Shown here: positions 16,968-25,465 of the stretch, one piece after another
Numbering within the stretch: the stretch's first letter is position 1
Layout: every line of letters begins with the position of its first letter
Assembly (NCBI RefSeq): GCF_900089775.1
Contig: NZ_FLOB01000006.1
Span: forward strand, 1-64,000
Reading direction: 5' to 3'
DNA from: Marinomonas spartinae
GTDB lineage: Bacteria > Pseudomonadota > Gammaproteobacteria > Pseudomonadales > Marinomonadaceae
Length of the DNA stretch: 64,000 nucleotides
Position numbers and translations under genes: made by a program
Notes under the pieces: model-generated
What the model was told of the DNA's origin: nothing
Database searches by the model: none
Seen by the model: the letters and a program-made list of their open reading frames with translations, nothing else

Positions 16968-18272
16968 TTACATAATCAGCATAAAGGTTGTGGCAATCGC
17001 AACACCTGATATCCCCAGCCAAATGACTAAATATCCCATGATGTCACGTGCAGAAAGCCCTGCTACGCCTAACAAGGGCAATGCCCAAAATGGTTGAATT
17101 TGATTAGTCCAACCATCTCCCCAAGTGAATGCCATTATTGTCTGCGCTGGATCTGCTCCTAACTCATAGGCCGCTTGCATCATAATTGGGCCTTGAATCG
17201 CCCATTGACCACCGCCAGATGGAATAAAGAAGTTGACAATGCCTGCACATAGGAAAGTAAGTAATGGGAAGGTTTTAACTGTCGCGACAGATATCATGGC
17301 ATTAGAAAAAATAGTAACCAATCCAGCTTTGGTCATCATGCCTGCTATACCTGCATAAAGTGGGAATTGTACAATGATGCCTCGTCCCGCTTTTACCGCT
17401 GACTCAGTAGCATTCAGGTAAGAGACTGAGTTTTTATGAAGCATTAATCCTAGTGACAGAAAAATTAAAATCATGCTGTTTAGGTTGATGCTAAAGCTAC
17501 CGTTTAGGATCTTGGCGATTAAGTAACTTGCCGCTAGTAACCCTAAAAACAAAGTAGGTAGTCGGCTGTGTTCGATCCAGTCAGAAAAGCACATTTTTCC
17601 CTTAAATTCCTTCGTTTCAATACGATCATCCTCTTTATCTTCCAATAGAACGATGTCTTTAGGTTGTTTTTGTAGCATGAAAAAGGCAATTAATAGCACT
17701 AAAAGTCCGATAGTCAGCGCGATATTCCAGCCAGAATAAAGGGTTTGCGAAACAGGTATAATTCCGATGGATTTCTCCATGAAGTTTCCAGGCGTTGCAA
17801 TCACTAAAGGAATGGAAGAGGAGGGGCCACGTACTAGCTCACCACCATAAGCAGCGGCGACAATGAGTGGAAAGTGTATCTTTACGCTGCGTCCCATGGC
17901 TCTTGCTAAAATCGCACCCGCTACCATACCAAAGCCCCAGTTTAGATAATAACAAACGAAACTAACCAGAATGGTAAGGGCTAAAGCTTGTTTAGGCGTA
18001 CTAGCCTGTTTTGCAAGAGTATTTAAGGCATTTTTTACGATGGGGGTCATTGCTAGGACATAGCCAGTCAACAGGACTAAAACCATCTGCATACCGAAAG
18101 TAAATAATTTGGAGAAGCCATCTCCCCAATAACTGACCATTGCCATAGGGCTTTGGCCTGCAATAGCAATACCTAATAGAAAGGTGATGGCTGTTAGTAT
18201 CACTGCGAGTACAAAAGCACTTGGTAAGTATCGTTGTACAATACGTACGGAAAAATTGGTTATTGCTTCCAT
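16968..18272 (-). CDS. AtoE-family short-chain fatty acid/aromatic acid carrier
   Basis: 434 residues, with about ten or more hydrophobic membrane segments across the length. It matches the AtoE family in NWGFGMVAGAILARAM, the conserved block GGQWAIQGPIMM, and TFMLIM at the end. AtoE proteins take up short-chain fatty acids. Divergent placement from catBCA, with the shared paired operator in between, suggests that this copy imports a pathway substrate or intermediate such as muconate, 3-oxoadipate or an aromatic acid. That substrate is inferred from context only. Confidence 0.78.
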   Translation of the reverse strand: MEAITNFSVRIVQRYLPSAFVLAVILTAITFLLGIAIAGQSPMAMVSYWGDGFSKLFTFGMQMVLVLLTGYVLAMTPIVKNALNTLAKQASTPKQALALTILVSFVCYYLNWGFGMVAGAILARAMGRSVKIHFPLIVAAAYGGELVRGPSSSIPLVIATPGNFMEKSIGIIPVSQTLYSGWNIALTIGLLVLLIAFFMLQKQPKDIVLLEDKEDDRIETKEFKGKMCFSDWIEHSRLPTLFLGLLAASYLIAKILNGSFSINLNSMILIFLSLGLMLHKNSVSYLNATESAVKAGRGIIVQFPLYAGIAGMMTKAGLVTIFSNAMISVATVKTFPLLTFLCAGIVNFFIPSGGGQWAIQGPIMMQAAYELGADPAQTIMAFTWGDGWTNQIQPFWALPLLGVAGLSARDIMGYLVIWLGISGVAIATTFMLIM

Positions 18273-18409
18273 AATAGGTCTCTTATTTTTATTAGATTGT
18301 TGTTCAATATCGATTTAGCTCTTCTGACTATTGCTGTAAATCATCATTGAACTGTGAGTGTTCATGTTATTTTTATGGTTCAGTCTGGAGTGTTGCATAA
18401 ATAGACATG

Positions 18410-18443
18410 GTTCGTAATGCGAACGAAAGTTTGCACTACGAAT
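18410..18443. promoter_or_regulatory. paired 15-bp operator, atoE-catB gap
   Basis: GTTCGTAATGCGAAC, 4 bases, then GTTTGCACTACGAAT. The first half is a near-perfect palindrome (GTTCGTA/TGCGAAC). The two halves align with those at 14612-14645 at the same 19-base period. The site is nearly midway between the AtoE-like start (18272) and the catB start (18584), so it could serve both. The rest of the 311-bp gap holds no gene that I can support. Confidence 0.72.
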
Positions 18444-18583
18444 ATGGTTGACCAATAGATTCTGCTGGTCAAGTGAGTTATTGAGTAATACCTAAAAAGT
18501 ATTGCTAGCAACTAAATTGATATTTGTTCTCTGTTTCGAGTGAGTCTAGTGTAGGAAAAAACAATAAACGGATGCACCTTAGA

Positions 18584-19702
18584 ATGACATCGAAAATTAC
18601 TCATATTGAAACAATGCTTGTGGATATTCCCACGATTCGCCCTCATAAATTATCTATGACGTCTATGGCCGTGCAAACCATGGTGATTGTTCGTATCAAA
18701 GATGATCAAGGTCGTGAAGGCTTAGGCGAGGGCACGACTATTGGCGGTTTGGCCTATGGTCCTGAAAGCCCAGAAAGCATTAAAATGAACATCGATACCT
18801 ACCTTGCGCCTTTACTTATCGATCAGCCACTACATAGCATAAAGCTACTTATTCAACGCCTAAGCATGTCCGTACGGGGCAATATGATTGCCAAATCAGC
18901 TCTGCAAACTGCGTTATTGGATTTACAAGGTAAGCATTTAGGTGTTCCTGTCTCTACCCTATTAGGCGGCGCTATACACCAACATATTCCCTGTCTTTGG
19001 GTATTGGCATCGGGTGATACGGATAAAGACATTACTGAAGCGAAAGCGCTTATTGCTAGCGGTCGACATTGTGACTTTAAACTTAAAATTGGCTCTCGAC
19101 ATGTGAATGATGATGTAGCCCATGTGGCGGCTATCAAAGCAGCATTGGGCGATAGCGCGAGTGTGCGAGTCGACGTAAACCAAGCGTGGGATGAATCAAC
19201 TGCAACAAAAGGTATGGCTGCGCTTCAAGAAGCCGGTGTGGATTTAGTTGAGCAACCAACCCCTGCCAAAGAATGGGATGCTTTATCCCGATTATCTCAA
19301 AAATTTACTATTCCTATTCTGGCGGATGAAGGTGTTGCCGATGCCTCAGATGTTTTCCAGCTTGCCCAACGTGGTTTTAATGGCGGTATCGCTTTGAAAA
19401 TTGCCAAAGCTGGTGGACCTATTGAAGCGCTTTATGCGGCGACCGTTTCGTTGGCATCGGGTATGGAATTATATGGTGGTACTTTATTAGAAGGTTCTAT
19501 TGGTACTGCGGTTTCAATACATGCTTGGTCTACCTTACCGAAATTGCATTGGGGTAGTGAAATGTTTGGCCCTCTTCTCTTGCAAGATGACATTATCAAA
19601 CAGCCGCTTTGCTACCATAACAATGGTGTGGATGTTCCAGATGCACCTGGTTTAGGTATTGAAATTGACGAAGAAAAGCTAGCGCTTTATCGACGTAAAT
19701 AA
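18584..19702 (+). CDS. catB: muconate cycloisomerase
   Basis: Converts cis,cis-muconate to muconolactone in the cytoplasm. The start at 18584 gives 372 residues, the CatB length, and the family N terminus (MTSKITHIETMLVDIPTIRP). The in-frame TTG at 18524 would add a tail not seen in the family. It is an enolase-superfamily barrel: the KxK motif in CDFKLKIGS, metal-binding acids in RVDVNQAWD, VEQPTP and LADEG, and the catalytic Lys in IALKIAKAGG. First gene of catBCA; the weak ribosome-binding site before 18584 leaves slight doubt about the start. Confidence 0.92.
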   Translation: MTSKITHIETMLVDIPTIRPHKLSMTSMAVQTMVIVRIKDDQGREGLGEGTTIGGLAYGPESPESIKMNIDTYLAPLLIDQPLHSIKLLIQRLSMSVRGNMIAKSALQTALLDLQGKHLGVPVSTLLGGAIHQHIPCLWVLASGDTDKDITEAKALIASGRHCDFKLKIGSRHVNDDVAHVAAIKAALGDSASVRVDVNQAWDESTATKGMAALQEAGVDLVEQPTPAKEWDALSRLSQKFTIPILADEGVADASDVFQLAQRGFNGGIALKIAKAGGPIEALYAATVSLASGMELYGGTLLEGSIGTAVSIHAWSTLPKLHWGSEMFGPLLLQDDIIKQPLCYHNNGVDVPDAPGLGIEIDEEKLALYRRK

Positions 19703-19738
19703 CACAGCACCAACGCAAACAATCATGAGGAAATGAAC

Positions 19739-20017
19739 ATGCTTTTTAAAGTTGAAATGACGGTGAATATTCCTAAGGACCTTCCGGTTGCAGAGGCAGA
19801 TGCGATCAAATTGAAGGAGAAAAATTATTCACAAGAATTACAAAAAGCGGGTATTTGGGTGCATTTGTGGCGGATTGTCGGACAGTATTCAAATGTGAGT
19901 ATTTTTGACGTGAAAGACAATGCTCATTTGCATGAAGTCCTTACTGGCTTGCCTTTGTATCCTTTTATGACGATGGAAGTGACAGCTTTATGTCAGCATC
20001 CATCTTCTATTAAATAG
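19739..20017 (+). CDS. catC: muconolactone delta-isomerase
   Basis: Isomerises muconolactone to 3-oxoadipate enol-lactone. 92 residues from the ATG at 19739, which has AGGA seven bases upstream and gives the family start MLFKVEMTVNIP; the ATG at 19733 is less suitable. The conserved WVHLWRIVGQYSN and the LPLYPFM segments identify the small ferredoxin-like CatC fold, which works as a decamer. It is 36 bases after catB. Confidence 0.93.
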   Translation: MLFKVEMTVNIPKDLPVAEADAIKLKEKNYSQELQKAGIWVHLWRIVGQYSNVSIFDVKDNAHLHEVLTGLPLYPFMTMEVTALCQHPSSIK

Positions 20018-20083
20018 CGCCAGCTATTTAAAACAAAATTTAATAAAAGTGCTGTCATGGCACACAAAAGCGGAGAGATTGAA

Positions 20084-21001
20084 ATGACTGTTAAAACAAT
20101 TCAAACAGAAGCAGTACAAAACCTACTTAAAAAAGTCGCTGGCTTGGACAAAGATCAAGGTAGTCCTCGCATGAAAGAAATCGTCTTTCGTCTAGTATCA
20201 GACATTTATAAGATGATTGATGACCTAGACATTACGCCAGATGAGTTTTGGCAGGGTGTGAATTATCTAAATGAACTTGGAACCAATAAAGAGGCTGTTT
20301 TGCTTGCACCAGGCCTAGGTTTCGATCACTTCTTAGATATTCGTGAAGATGCTAAAGACGAAGCGATTGGTCTAGCGGGTGGTACGCCACGTACCATTGA
20401 AGGTCCTCTATATGTGCAGGATGCACCAATCTCTGAAGGTGAAGCTCGTATGGATGATGGCCAAACACCAGGTCAAGGCATGTGGCTTCACGGCAAAGTA
20501 TTGGATGAAGAGGGTAATCCTGTAGCTGGCGCTGTTGTCGATCTGTGGCATGCAGACTCTAAAGGTGGTTACTCTTACTTTGACCCAACTCAAAGTGAGT
20601 TCAATTTACGCCGCAGAGTGATAACAGATGACCAAGGTTGCTATCGAGCGCGTAGTATTGTGCCAAACGGTTACGGCTGTCCTCCAAATGGTTCTACACT
20701 AAAGGTTCTTCATGCACTTGGTCGTCATGGTAATCGTCCTGCTCATATTCATTACTTTGTTTCTAAACCAGGCTTCAAGCATCTAACCACTCAGATTAAC
20801 TTAGCAGGCGATGCATATACATATGATGACTTCGCTTTTGCGACTCGTGAGGAGCTAGTTGTTGCCGCAACACCAATGAATGACAATAACCACGGTTTTA
20901 ATGAAGAATATTTGGACGTTGAGTTCAATATTGAAATTCTTAAAACTGACAACGAAGAATTAACAGACAAACATGCCCGTGCACGAGCGTCAGTAGCTTA
21001 A
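20084..21001 (+). CDS. catA: catechol 1,2-dioxygenase
   Basis: Intradiol ring cleavage of catechol to cis,cis-muconate, with non-haem Fe(III). Start at 20084 (305 residues; GGAG nine bases before). The N-terminal helical dimerisation region covers about residues 1-100. Iron ligands by family alignment are a Tyr in GGYSYFD (about 163), the Tyr of NGYGCPP (about 197), and the two His of RPAHIHYF (221 and 223). Last gene of catBCA, with a terminator 44 bases downstream. Confidence 0.94.
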   Translation: MTVKTIQTEAVQNLLKKVAGLDKDQGSPRMKEIVFRLVSDIYKMIDDLDITPDEFWQGVNYLNELGTNKEAVLLAPGLGFDHFLDIREDAKDEAIGLAGGTPRTIEGPLYVQDAPISEGEARMDDGQTPGQGMWLHGKVLDEEGNPVAGAVVDLWHADSKGGYSYFDPTQSEFNLRRRVITDDQGCYRARSIVPNGYGCPPNGSTLKVLHALGRHGNRPAHIHYFVSKPGFKHLTTQINLAGDAYTYDDFAFATREELVVAATPMNDNNHGFNEEYLDVEFNIEILKTDNEELTDKHARARASVA

Positions 21002-21044
21002 CTTTAATTAGTAATGCTTCTGGTCGACTAATTGGCTTTTAACG

Positions 21045-21079
21045 AAAATCCCTTGTTGAGATTTCAACAGGGGATTTTT
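21045..21079 (+). terminator. terminator of catBCA
   Basis: A 15-bp stem AAAATCCCTTGTTGA/TCAACAGGGGATTTT (one G-T pair) with a small loop and a T-rich end. Confidence 0.85.
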
Positions 21080-21121
21080 AATTTAAGCGATTAGGCTCGA
21101 GGTTAACAATTTAGTGCATCT

Positions 21122-21346
21122 GATATCCACTTCTTAGGAGGTTTTTCTGTCGTAGTTGAAGCCTTCGTTCTGTCTGAAGCTGAGTTTAATTAGTATTATC
21201 GCCCTATACGGTCGTCAGAGGAAGGTAAAACCCTAAAAGATGAACGAGAATGGGGAAGTCCTGAGCGATGGTCAATAAAAGTAAAAAATGGTTGGTCAAT
21301 AGCTGATGTGGTGTTAAACCCAGATCAACACAAAGGCGCGTCTTAA
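21122..21346 (+). pseudogene. unidentified coding remnant with an in-frame stop
   Basis: One frame reads through 21122-21346 with a single TAG at 21191. On both sides the residues look protein-like (GGFSVVVEAFVLSEAEFN before; EREWGSPERWSIKVKNGW after), and it ends at a TAA. I do not recognise the family. No start codon with a ribosome-binding site is evident. It sits between the catA terminator and the benC remnant, in a stretch of decayed genes. It could be chance, although the tryptophan-rich part argues for former coding sequence. Confidence 0.35.
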
Positions 21347-21355
21347 TTATTTTAG

Positions 21356-21682
21356 GCGGCAACTACCCGTTGTGAGCAGCCAATTACCCTGTTTTACGGC
21401 GTCACTCAGGTAGCCGATCTGTGTGAGATTGAGCGTATTCAGAAAGTTGCTGAAAAGCTGCCGAACTTCCAATCATACAGCATAGTGATGAAAGAAGCGG
21501 CTGATTGGGAAGGGCCAGTAGGCGTAGTAACCGATCTGTTTGAGGATCGTTATTTCAACGATGGTGAGGTTGATCTCTACCTTTGTGGACCGCCACCTAT
21601 GGTGGACGCCGTCAAAGGGTGGCTGGATGATAGAGATATGTCCAGATCTACGGTGCACTATGAGAAGTTCTCTGCTAGCTAA
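21356..21682 (+). pseudogene. benC: 3' remnant of benzoate 1,2-dioxygenase reductase
   Basis: The frame encodes the C-terminal third of a BenC/XylZ-type reductase: CEQPITLFYGVTQVADLCEIE, then NDGEVDLYLCGPPPMVDAV (the NAD-binding CGPPPM motif), and the family C terminus HYEKFSAS. The [2Fe-2S] and FAD domains (about 230 residues) are missing, and the frame is closed by a stop at 21353-21355. benA and benB are absent. A good ribosome-binding site (AAGGAGG near 21824) followed by ATG-TGA may be what is left of the next gene, benD. This genome thus appears to have lost a benzoate dioxygenase operon next to catBCA. Confidence 0.8.
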
Positions 21683-21900
21683 CCAAAAAACTTTGTCGTG
21701 GTCTAATGGCAAGACAACAGGGGGCATGGGTCGATACCTTTAGTGAGCCTAAAATGCTTTACTTCTGTCCCCGAAAGTCGTCGATATGGTGATCTGCAAT
21801 AGAACAAATTCAGTCACCTTTATAAGGAGGCGCTAATGTGATCATGAAAGTTTAGCGTTTTTCGCAGCTAAAATAGTGATATGGGGATTTATCACCGTAG

Positions 21901-22431
21901 TCAATATGGCAGGATGCCATGAAGTAACGCTACCATCAACGCAGCACAACCGACACCAAGCAAGGCGCCCATTAGTGTGTCGGTAGGGAAGTGAACCCCA
22001 AGTAGTAGCCGAGACAATCCCACATGAGTAGCCCATATATAAAAGAGCAGATAATAGGATGGAAAAGCTTGTGCCAAGCAGTAGGCTACAAAGAACGCTC
22101 CGGAAGTGTGTCCAGAAGGAAATGAAAACTTATCCGATGGCGTGATGTAGCTGTGGAAATTCTTCAGTGTGTCGGCAGGTCGATTTCGTTTAAAACCTAG
22201 TTTTATCGCAAAATATAAGCACCGCTCAAGCGCAAATCCAAATGCAATGATTCTTGCTAATAACCGGTAATGGAAATGCCACAATACGATATCCGTCACA
22301 ACGTAGAGTGGACCATCTGCGCTAAATGAAATAAAACGCCCAATTCTAGCCAGTCTCTTACCATTTTTTCTGGCCATAAACCAAGAAAACACGAAAACAT
22401 CAAGCTGGTGAATTCTCTGAATAACATTCAT
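21901..22431 (-). CDS. PAP2-family phosphatase
   Basis: A 176-residue membrane phosphatase. All three PAP2 motifs are present: K77-x6-RP (KLGFKRNRP), PSGH at 105-108 with the catalytic His, and SR140-141...H147...D151 (SRLLLGVHFPTD). Several hydrophobic segments place it in the inner membrane. Such proteins dephosphorylate undecaprenyl diphosphate, phosphatidylglycerol phosphate or related lipids; the substrate is not evident. It is divergent from a PAP2 fragment at 22515-22754. Confidence 0.85.
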   Translation of the reverse strand: MNVIQRIHQLDVFVFSWFMARKNGKRLARIGRFISFSADGPLYVVTDIVLWHFHYRLLARIIAFGFALERCLYFAIKLGFKRNRPADTLKNFHSYITPSDKFSFPSGHTSGAFFVAYCLAQAFPSYYLLFYIWATHVGLSRLLLGVHFPTDTLMGALLGVGCAALMVALLHGILPY

Positions 22432-22514
22432 TAGATACCCCTAACACTTTTCAAAATAGGCTTGTTTATCATTATCATAGTGAAATAGCGAAAAATTAAT
22501 AAAAATTCATCTAA

Positions 22515-22754
22515 AAATTTTCTTTGGATGATATAGGCCAAACTATTTTGACACTTAGCGTAATAGTGGGTTTAGTTAGGGGGCTTTGTGGTGTTCATTA
22601 TCCCTTCGATATTGTTGGTTCCATCGTGGTGTCATGCATTGCTTTTATATTAACTTGGCTATTAAAAGATTATTTAAAACAACTTAGTATGGTTGTTTTT
22701 AGAGCGTTGGAAAATAAAATAGGTTTTTTACGTCTATTTACCCATGAAAAATAA
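22515..22754 (+). pseudogene. C-terminal fragment of a second PAP2 phosphatase
   Basis: The frame encodes only the third PAP2 motif, VRGLCGVHYPFDIVGS (catalytic His and Asp present, R in VRG), followed by one more hydrophobic helix and a short tail. The KxxxxxxRP and PSGH motifs are missing, and a TAA at 22512-22514 closes the frame upstream. The only starts are TTG 22524 or internal codons. It is the remnant of a gene distinct from the intact PAP2 gene next door, and resembles BcrC-like undecaprenyl pyrophosphatases. Confidence 0.65.
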
Positions 22755-22803
22755 TGGTGACCTTGGAATGTTTCATAGAAATAGTGGAATAAATTCTTTG
22801 GGC

Positions 22804-22835
22804 ATTACAGCACTTATAATAAGTGCTGTAATTTT
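22804..22835. terminator. hairpin terminator between PAP2 remnant and AraC gene
   Basis: A perfect 12-bp stem ATTACAGCACTT/AAGTGCTGTAAT with a 5-base loop and T-rich end on the plus strand (ATTTTG). It lies just beyond the stop of the leftward AraC-type gene and could end transcription from both sides. Confidence 0.65.
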
Positions 22836-22871
22836 GCAATTTGAACAAGATAGTTACAAGAAATGTAACGA

Positions 22872-23693
22872 TTAATAAAATTTAACCTTATCTAAATACA
22901 TACTTTCTTCTATTCGGTTAACATAATGGTTTGGTGTCGTATTCGTCAGTGATTTAAATTCACGTGTAAAATGCGCTTGGTCCGAAAACCCTAATCGGTG
23001 GGCTAGATCGGAAGGTTTTGTATGAGTGTTTAAGTTGATCTCATATAAAGCGGATTGAACTCGAACAATACGACAGAATGTTTTGGGTGTCATGCCTATG
23101 TCTAATAAAAACTGTCTTTGTATTGTACGGCAGGTATACCCTGTTATCTCTTCTAACTCTTTTATTTGAACATTGCCTTTGTTAACGAAAATATATTGGA
23201 TGACTTGTTTTGAAAGGCTTGAATGATTTCTAATGCCATGTTTTATTAAAAATTTAGAAAATAATAGAACCTGATTGCTAAAAGACTCTTGACTAGCAAC
23301 TTGTTCAAATAAGTCATTTATTTTAAGGGAAATATCTTTAAAATCTGGCCTTTGATTGACTAATTCAGCGGCGGGTAGGTTCAGGAAGTTAGGTGTAGAG
23401 GTAGCAGAAAATCGAACACCAAAATAACGATGTTTATAGGTGAAATCTACTGATTCCGCTCCGAGCGTTGTCCCACAAACCATTGCTTTTGGCTTGGAGC
23501 TGTCACAATCAAATAAGATGTCAATACAACCATCTGGAATGGCATTGGTGACTTCTGATGATGCGGATTCAAAACTATAAAAATGGGATACATATGGGAT
23601 GTCAGATACTTTTACCGAATATTCTTCCGCTGCACAAAGTACAAACCAAGGCTGTTTTGATTTGATTTTAGAAATACTATAGTTTTCAATCAT
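22872..23693 (-). CDS. AraC-family transcriptional regulator
   Basis: 273 residues. The C-terminal half (about 165-265) has the two AraC helix-turn-helix motifs: IKELEEITGYTCRTIQRQF and the second around PSDLAHRLGFSDQAHFTREF with FKSLTNTTPNHY. The N-terminal half (about 20-150) resembles the ligand-sensing region found in small AraC proteins of unknown effector (PDGCIDILFD block). It lies downstream of an aldehyde dehydrogenase gene on the same strand, 264 bases away. A target cannot be named. Confidence 0.82.
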   Translation of the reverse strand: MIENYSISKIKSKQPWFVLCAAEEYSVKVSDIPYVSHFYSFESASSEVTNAIPDGCIDILFDCDSSKPKAMVCGTTLGAESVDFTYKHRYFGVRFSATSTPNFLNLPAAELVNQRPDFKDISLKINDLFEQVASQESFSNQVLLFSKFLIKHGIRNHSSLSKQVIQYIFVNKGNVQIKELEEITGYTCRTIQRQFLLDIGMTPKTFCRIVRVQSALYEINLNTHTKPSDLAHRLGFSDQAHFTREFKSLTNTTPNHYVNRIEESMYLDKVKFY

Positions 23694-23957
23694 ATTGGAT
23701 AACCAAATTTTTATTATTCTTTTGTTGTGGTTTTCCGGTTTAAAAAAGCGGACACCGATTTTTAATAATACTCAAGCTGAATGAGATTTTTTATCTTTCA
23801 TGTTCAACTCTCAATTATTGTTTTTATTTTAAAAAGACCTTTTATAGAAGGTTAGCACTCTGGTATGTATGCAAAAGTTTTAGTACATAACTTTAAAAAG
23901 TATGACCATAGGGCTTGATGGTTCAGTCATGCCCTATGGATGGTAAGGTAACAGAAA

Positions 23958-25349
23958 TCAGCTAAAGATAACTTGGATATCAGTATATTCCATTAAGCCT
24001 TCTTCTGAGAACTCGACGCCGAAACCAGAGGATTTCACGCCACCAAAAGGGGCATTGGGTTGAATGGCACCGTGTTTATTAATCCAAACAGAGCCACACT
24101 CCATTCGAGCAGCGACTTTCTTGGCCATATCAATATCAGATGACCAGACGGAACCGCCAAGGCCATTAGGGCTATCATTGGCAGAGCGAATGGCATCATC
24201 AATATTCGAGTATTTTATAATGGGTAATGCAGGACCAAACTGCTCTTCATCAACTAGAGAGTCGCCATTTTGTAAGTCGGCAATGATAGTGGGTGGAAAG
24301 AAAAGACCTTCACCAGGCTCGCCCCCTAATAACACTTTTCCACGTTCTTTGGCCTCAGAAACCAATTGCGATACTTTATCAAATTGCGCTTTGTTTTGGA
24401 TGGGTCCTAATATGCTGGCTTCATCCATGCCGTCACCGACGGGGATATTTTTAGCAAATTCAACAAGTGACTCGCATACTGAATTATAAACAGACTCATG
24501 AACATACAATCGTTTCATTGCCGCACAAGTTTGACCATTATTAATAAAAGCACCCCAAAATAACCCTTCAGCAATGGCACTAGGGTCAACATCTGGTAAG
24601 ACGATTCCGGCGTCATTGCCCCCTAATTCTAGGGTCAGTCTCTTCATGGTGGTTGCCGCAGACTGCATAACTTTCTGACCTGTTGCACAGGAGCCAGTAA
24701 AGACGATTTTTCTAATATCTGGATGGGCAGACATGGCAGCACCTAGGTTAAATGTTTTGTCGTCACCTGTGACAACATTAACAACACCTACTGGTAAGGC
24801 TTCTTGCATGATTTCTATGAGACGAATGGTAGATAGCGGTGTACTTGGGGAGGGCTTAATAACCACCGTGTTACCCGTTCTTAAGGCAGGCATTATGTGC
24901 CAAATAGCGATCATCACCGGAAAATTCCAAGGGGTAATCGAGCCAACAACACCAAGAGGTTTTCTGTATAGTTCAACTTTACCGTCTTGGTTGTCTTGTA
25001 AGGTTTTAGCAGGAAGAGAAAGTTTCGATGTATAGTCTGCCCAAGCGATAGCACCCCCTATTTCCCAACGAGAGCCCAGACCATTCAAGGGTTTTCCTTG
25101 CTCCAGTGTGACCAGTTTCGCCAGCTCTTCGGAGTGATCTTGTATCGCTTGAGTGGCAGCAAGACAGTTTTTTTGAAGTTCCTCATCTGATAATGACGAC
25201 CATGAAACAAAAGCGGACTTAGCTGATTCTACGGCGGCGTTTAGTTCTTCGTTAGCCATGTTCGGAGCATGACCGATAAGCTCACCTGTAGAAGGATTAA
25301 ATACTTCAAAAGGGGTATGTCTTGTTACATTATAAGCAGAACTATTCAT
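23958..25349 (-). CDS. NAD(P)-dependent aldehyde dehydrogenase
   Basis: 463 residues of the ALDH superfamily. Visible are the cofactor-binding TPWNFPVMIAIWH, the FTGSCATG glycine motif, the catalytic Glu of LELGGNDAG, and the nucleophilic Cys of NNGQTCAAMKRLYV. The substrate is not determined by the sequence. A gene for a FeaR-type AraC regulator lies just upstream on the same strand. In enterobacteria FeaR controls phenylacetaldehyde dehydrogenase, and the paa cluster starts 5 kb away, so phenylacetaldehyde oxidation to phenylacetate is a reasonable guess. Confidence 0.82.
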   Translation of the reverse strand: MNSSAYNVTRHTPFEVFNPSTGELIGHAPNMANEELNAAVESAKSAFVSWSSLSDEELQKNCLAATQAIQDHSEELAKLVTLEQGKPLNGLGSRWEIGGAIAWADYTSKLSLPAKTLQDNQDGKVELYRKPLGVVGSITPWNFPVMIAIWHIMPALRTGNTVVIKPSPSTPLSTIRLIEIMQEALPVGVVNVVTGDDKTFNLGAAMSAHPDIRKIVFTGSCATGQKVMQSAATTMKRLTLELGGNDAGIVLPDVDPSAIAEGLFWGAFINNGQTCAAMKRLYVHESVYNSVCESLVEFAKNIPVGDGMDEASILGPIQNKAQFDKVSQLVSEAKERGKVLLGGEPGEGLFFPPTIIADLQNGDSLVDEEQFGPALPIIKYSNIDDAIRSANDSPNGLGGSVWSSDIDMAKKVAARMECGSVWINKHGAIQPNAPFGGVKSSGFGVEFSEEGLMEYTDIQVIFS

Positions 25350-25465
25350 TGTTTTTATTCTCTCTAGTGACTCGGTACATTAAAAAATTGCGAGTACCTA
25401 ACATCTTAAGAACTCTTCTTGATAGGGGGCTTGGACTTATCCGCCAACCGTATTGGACGATTACG

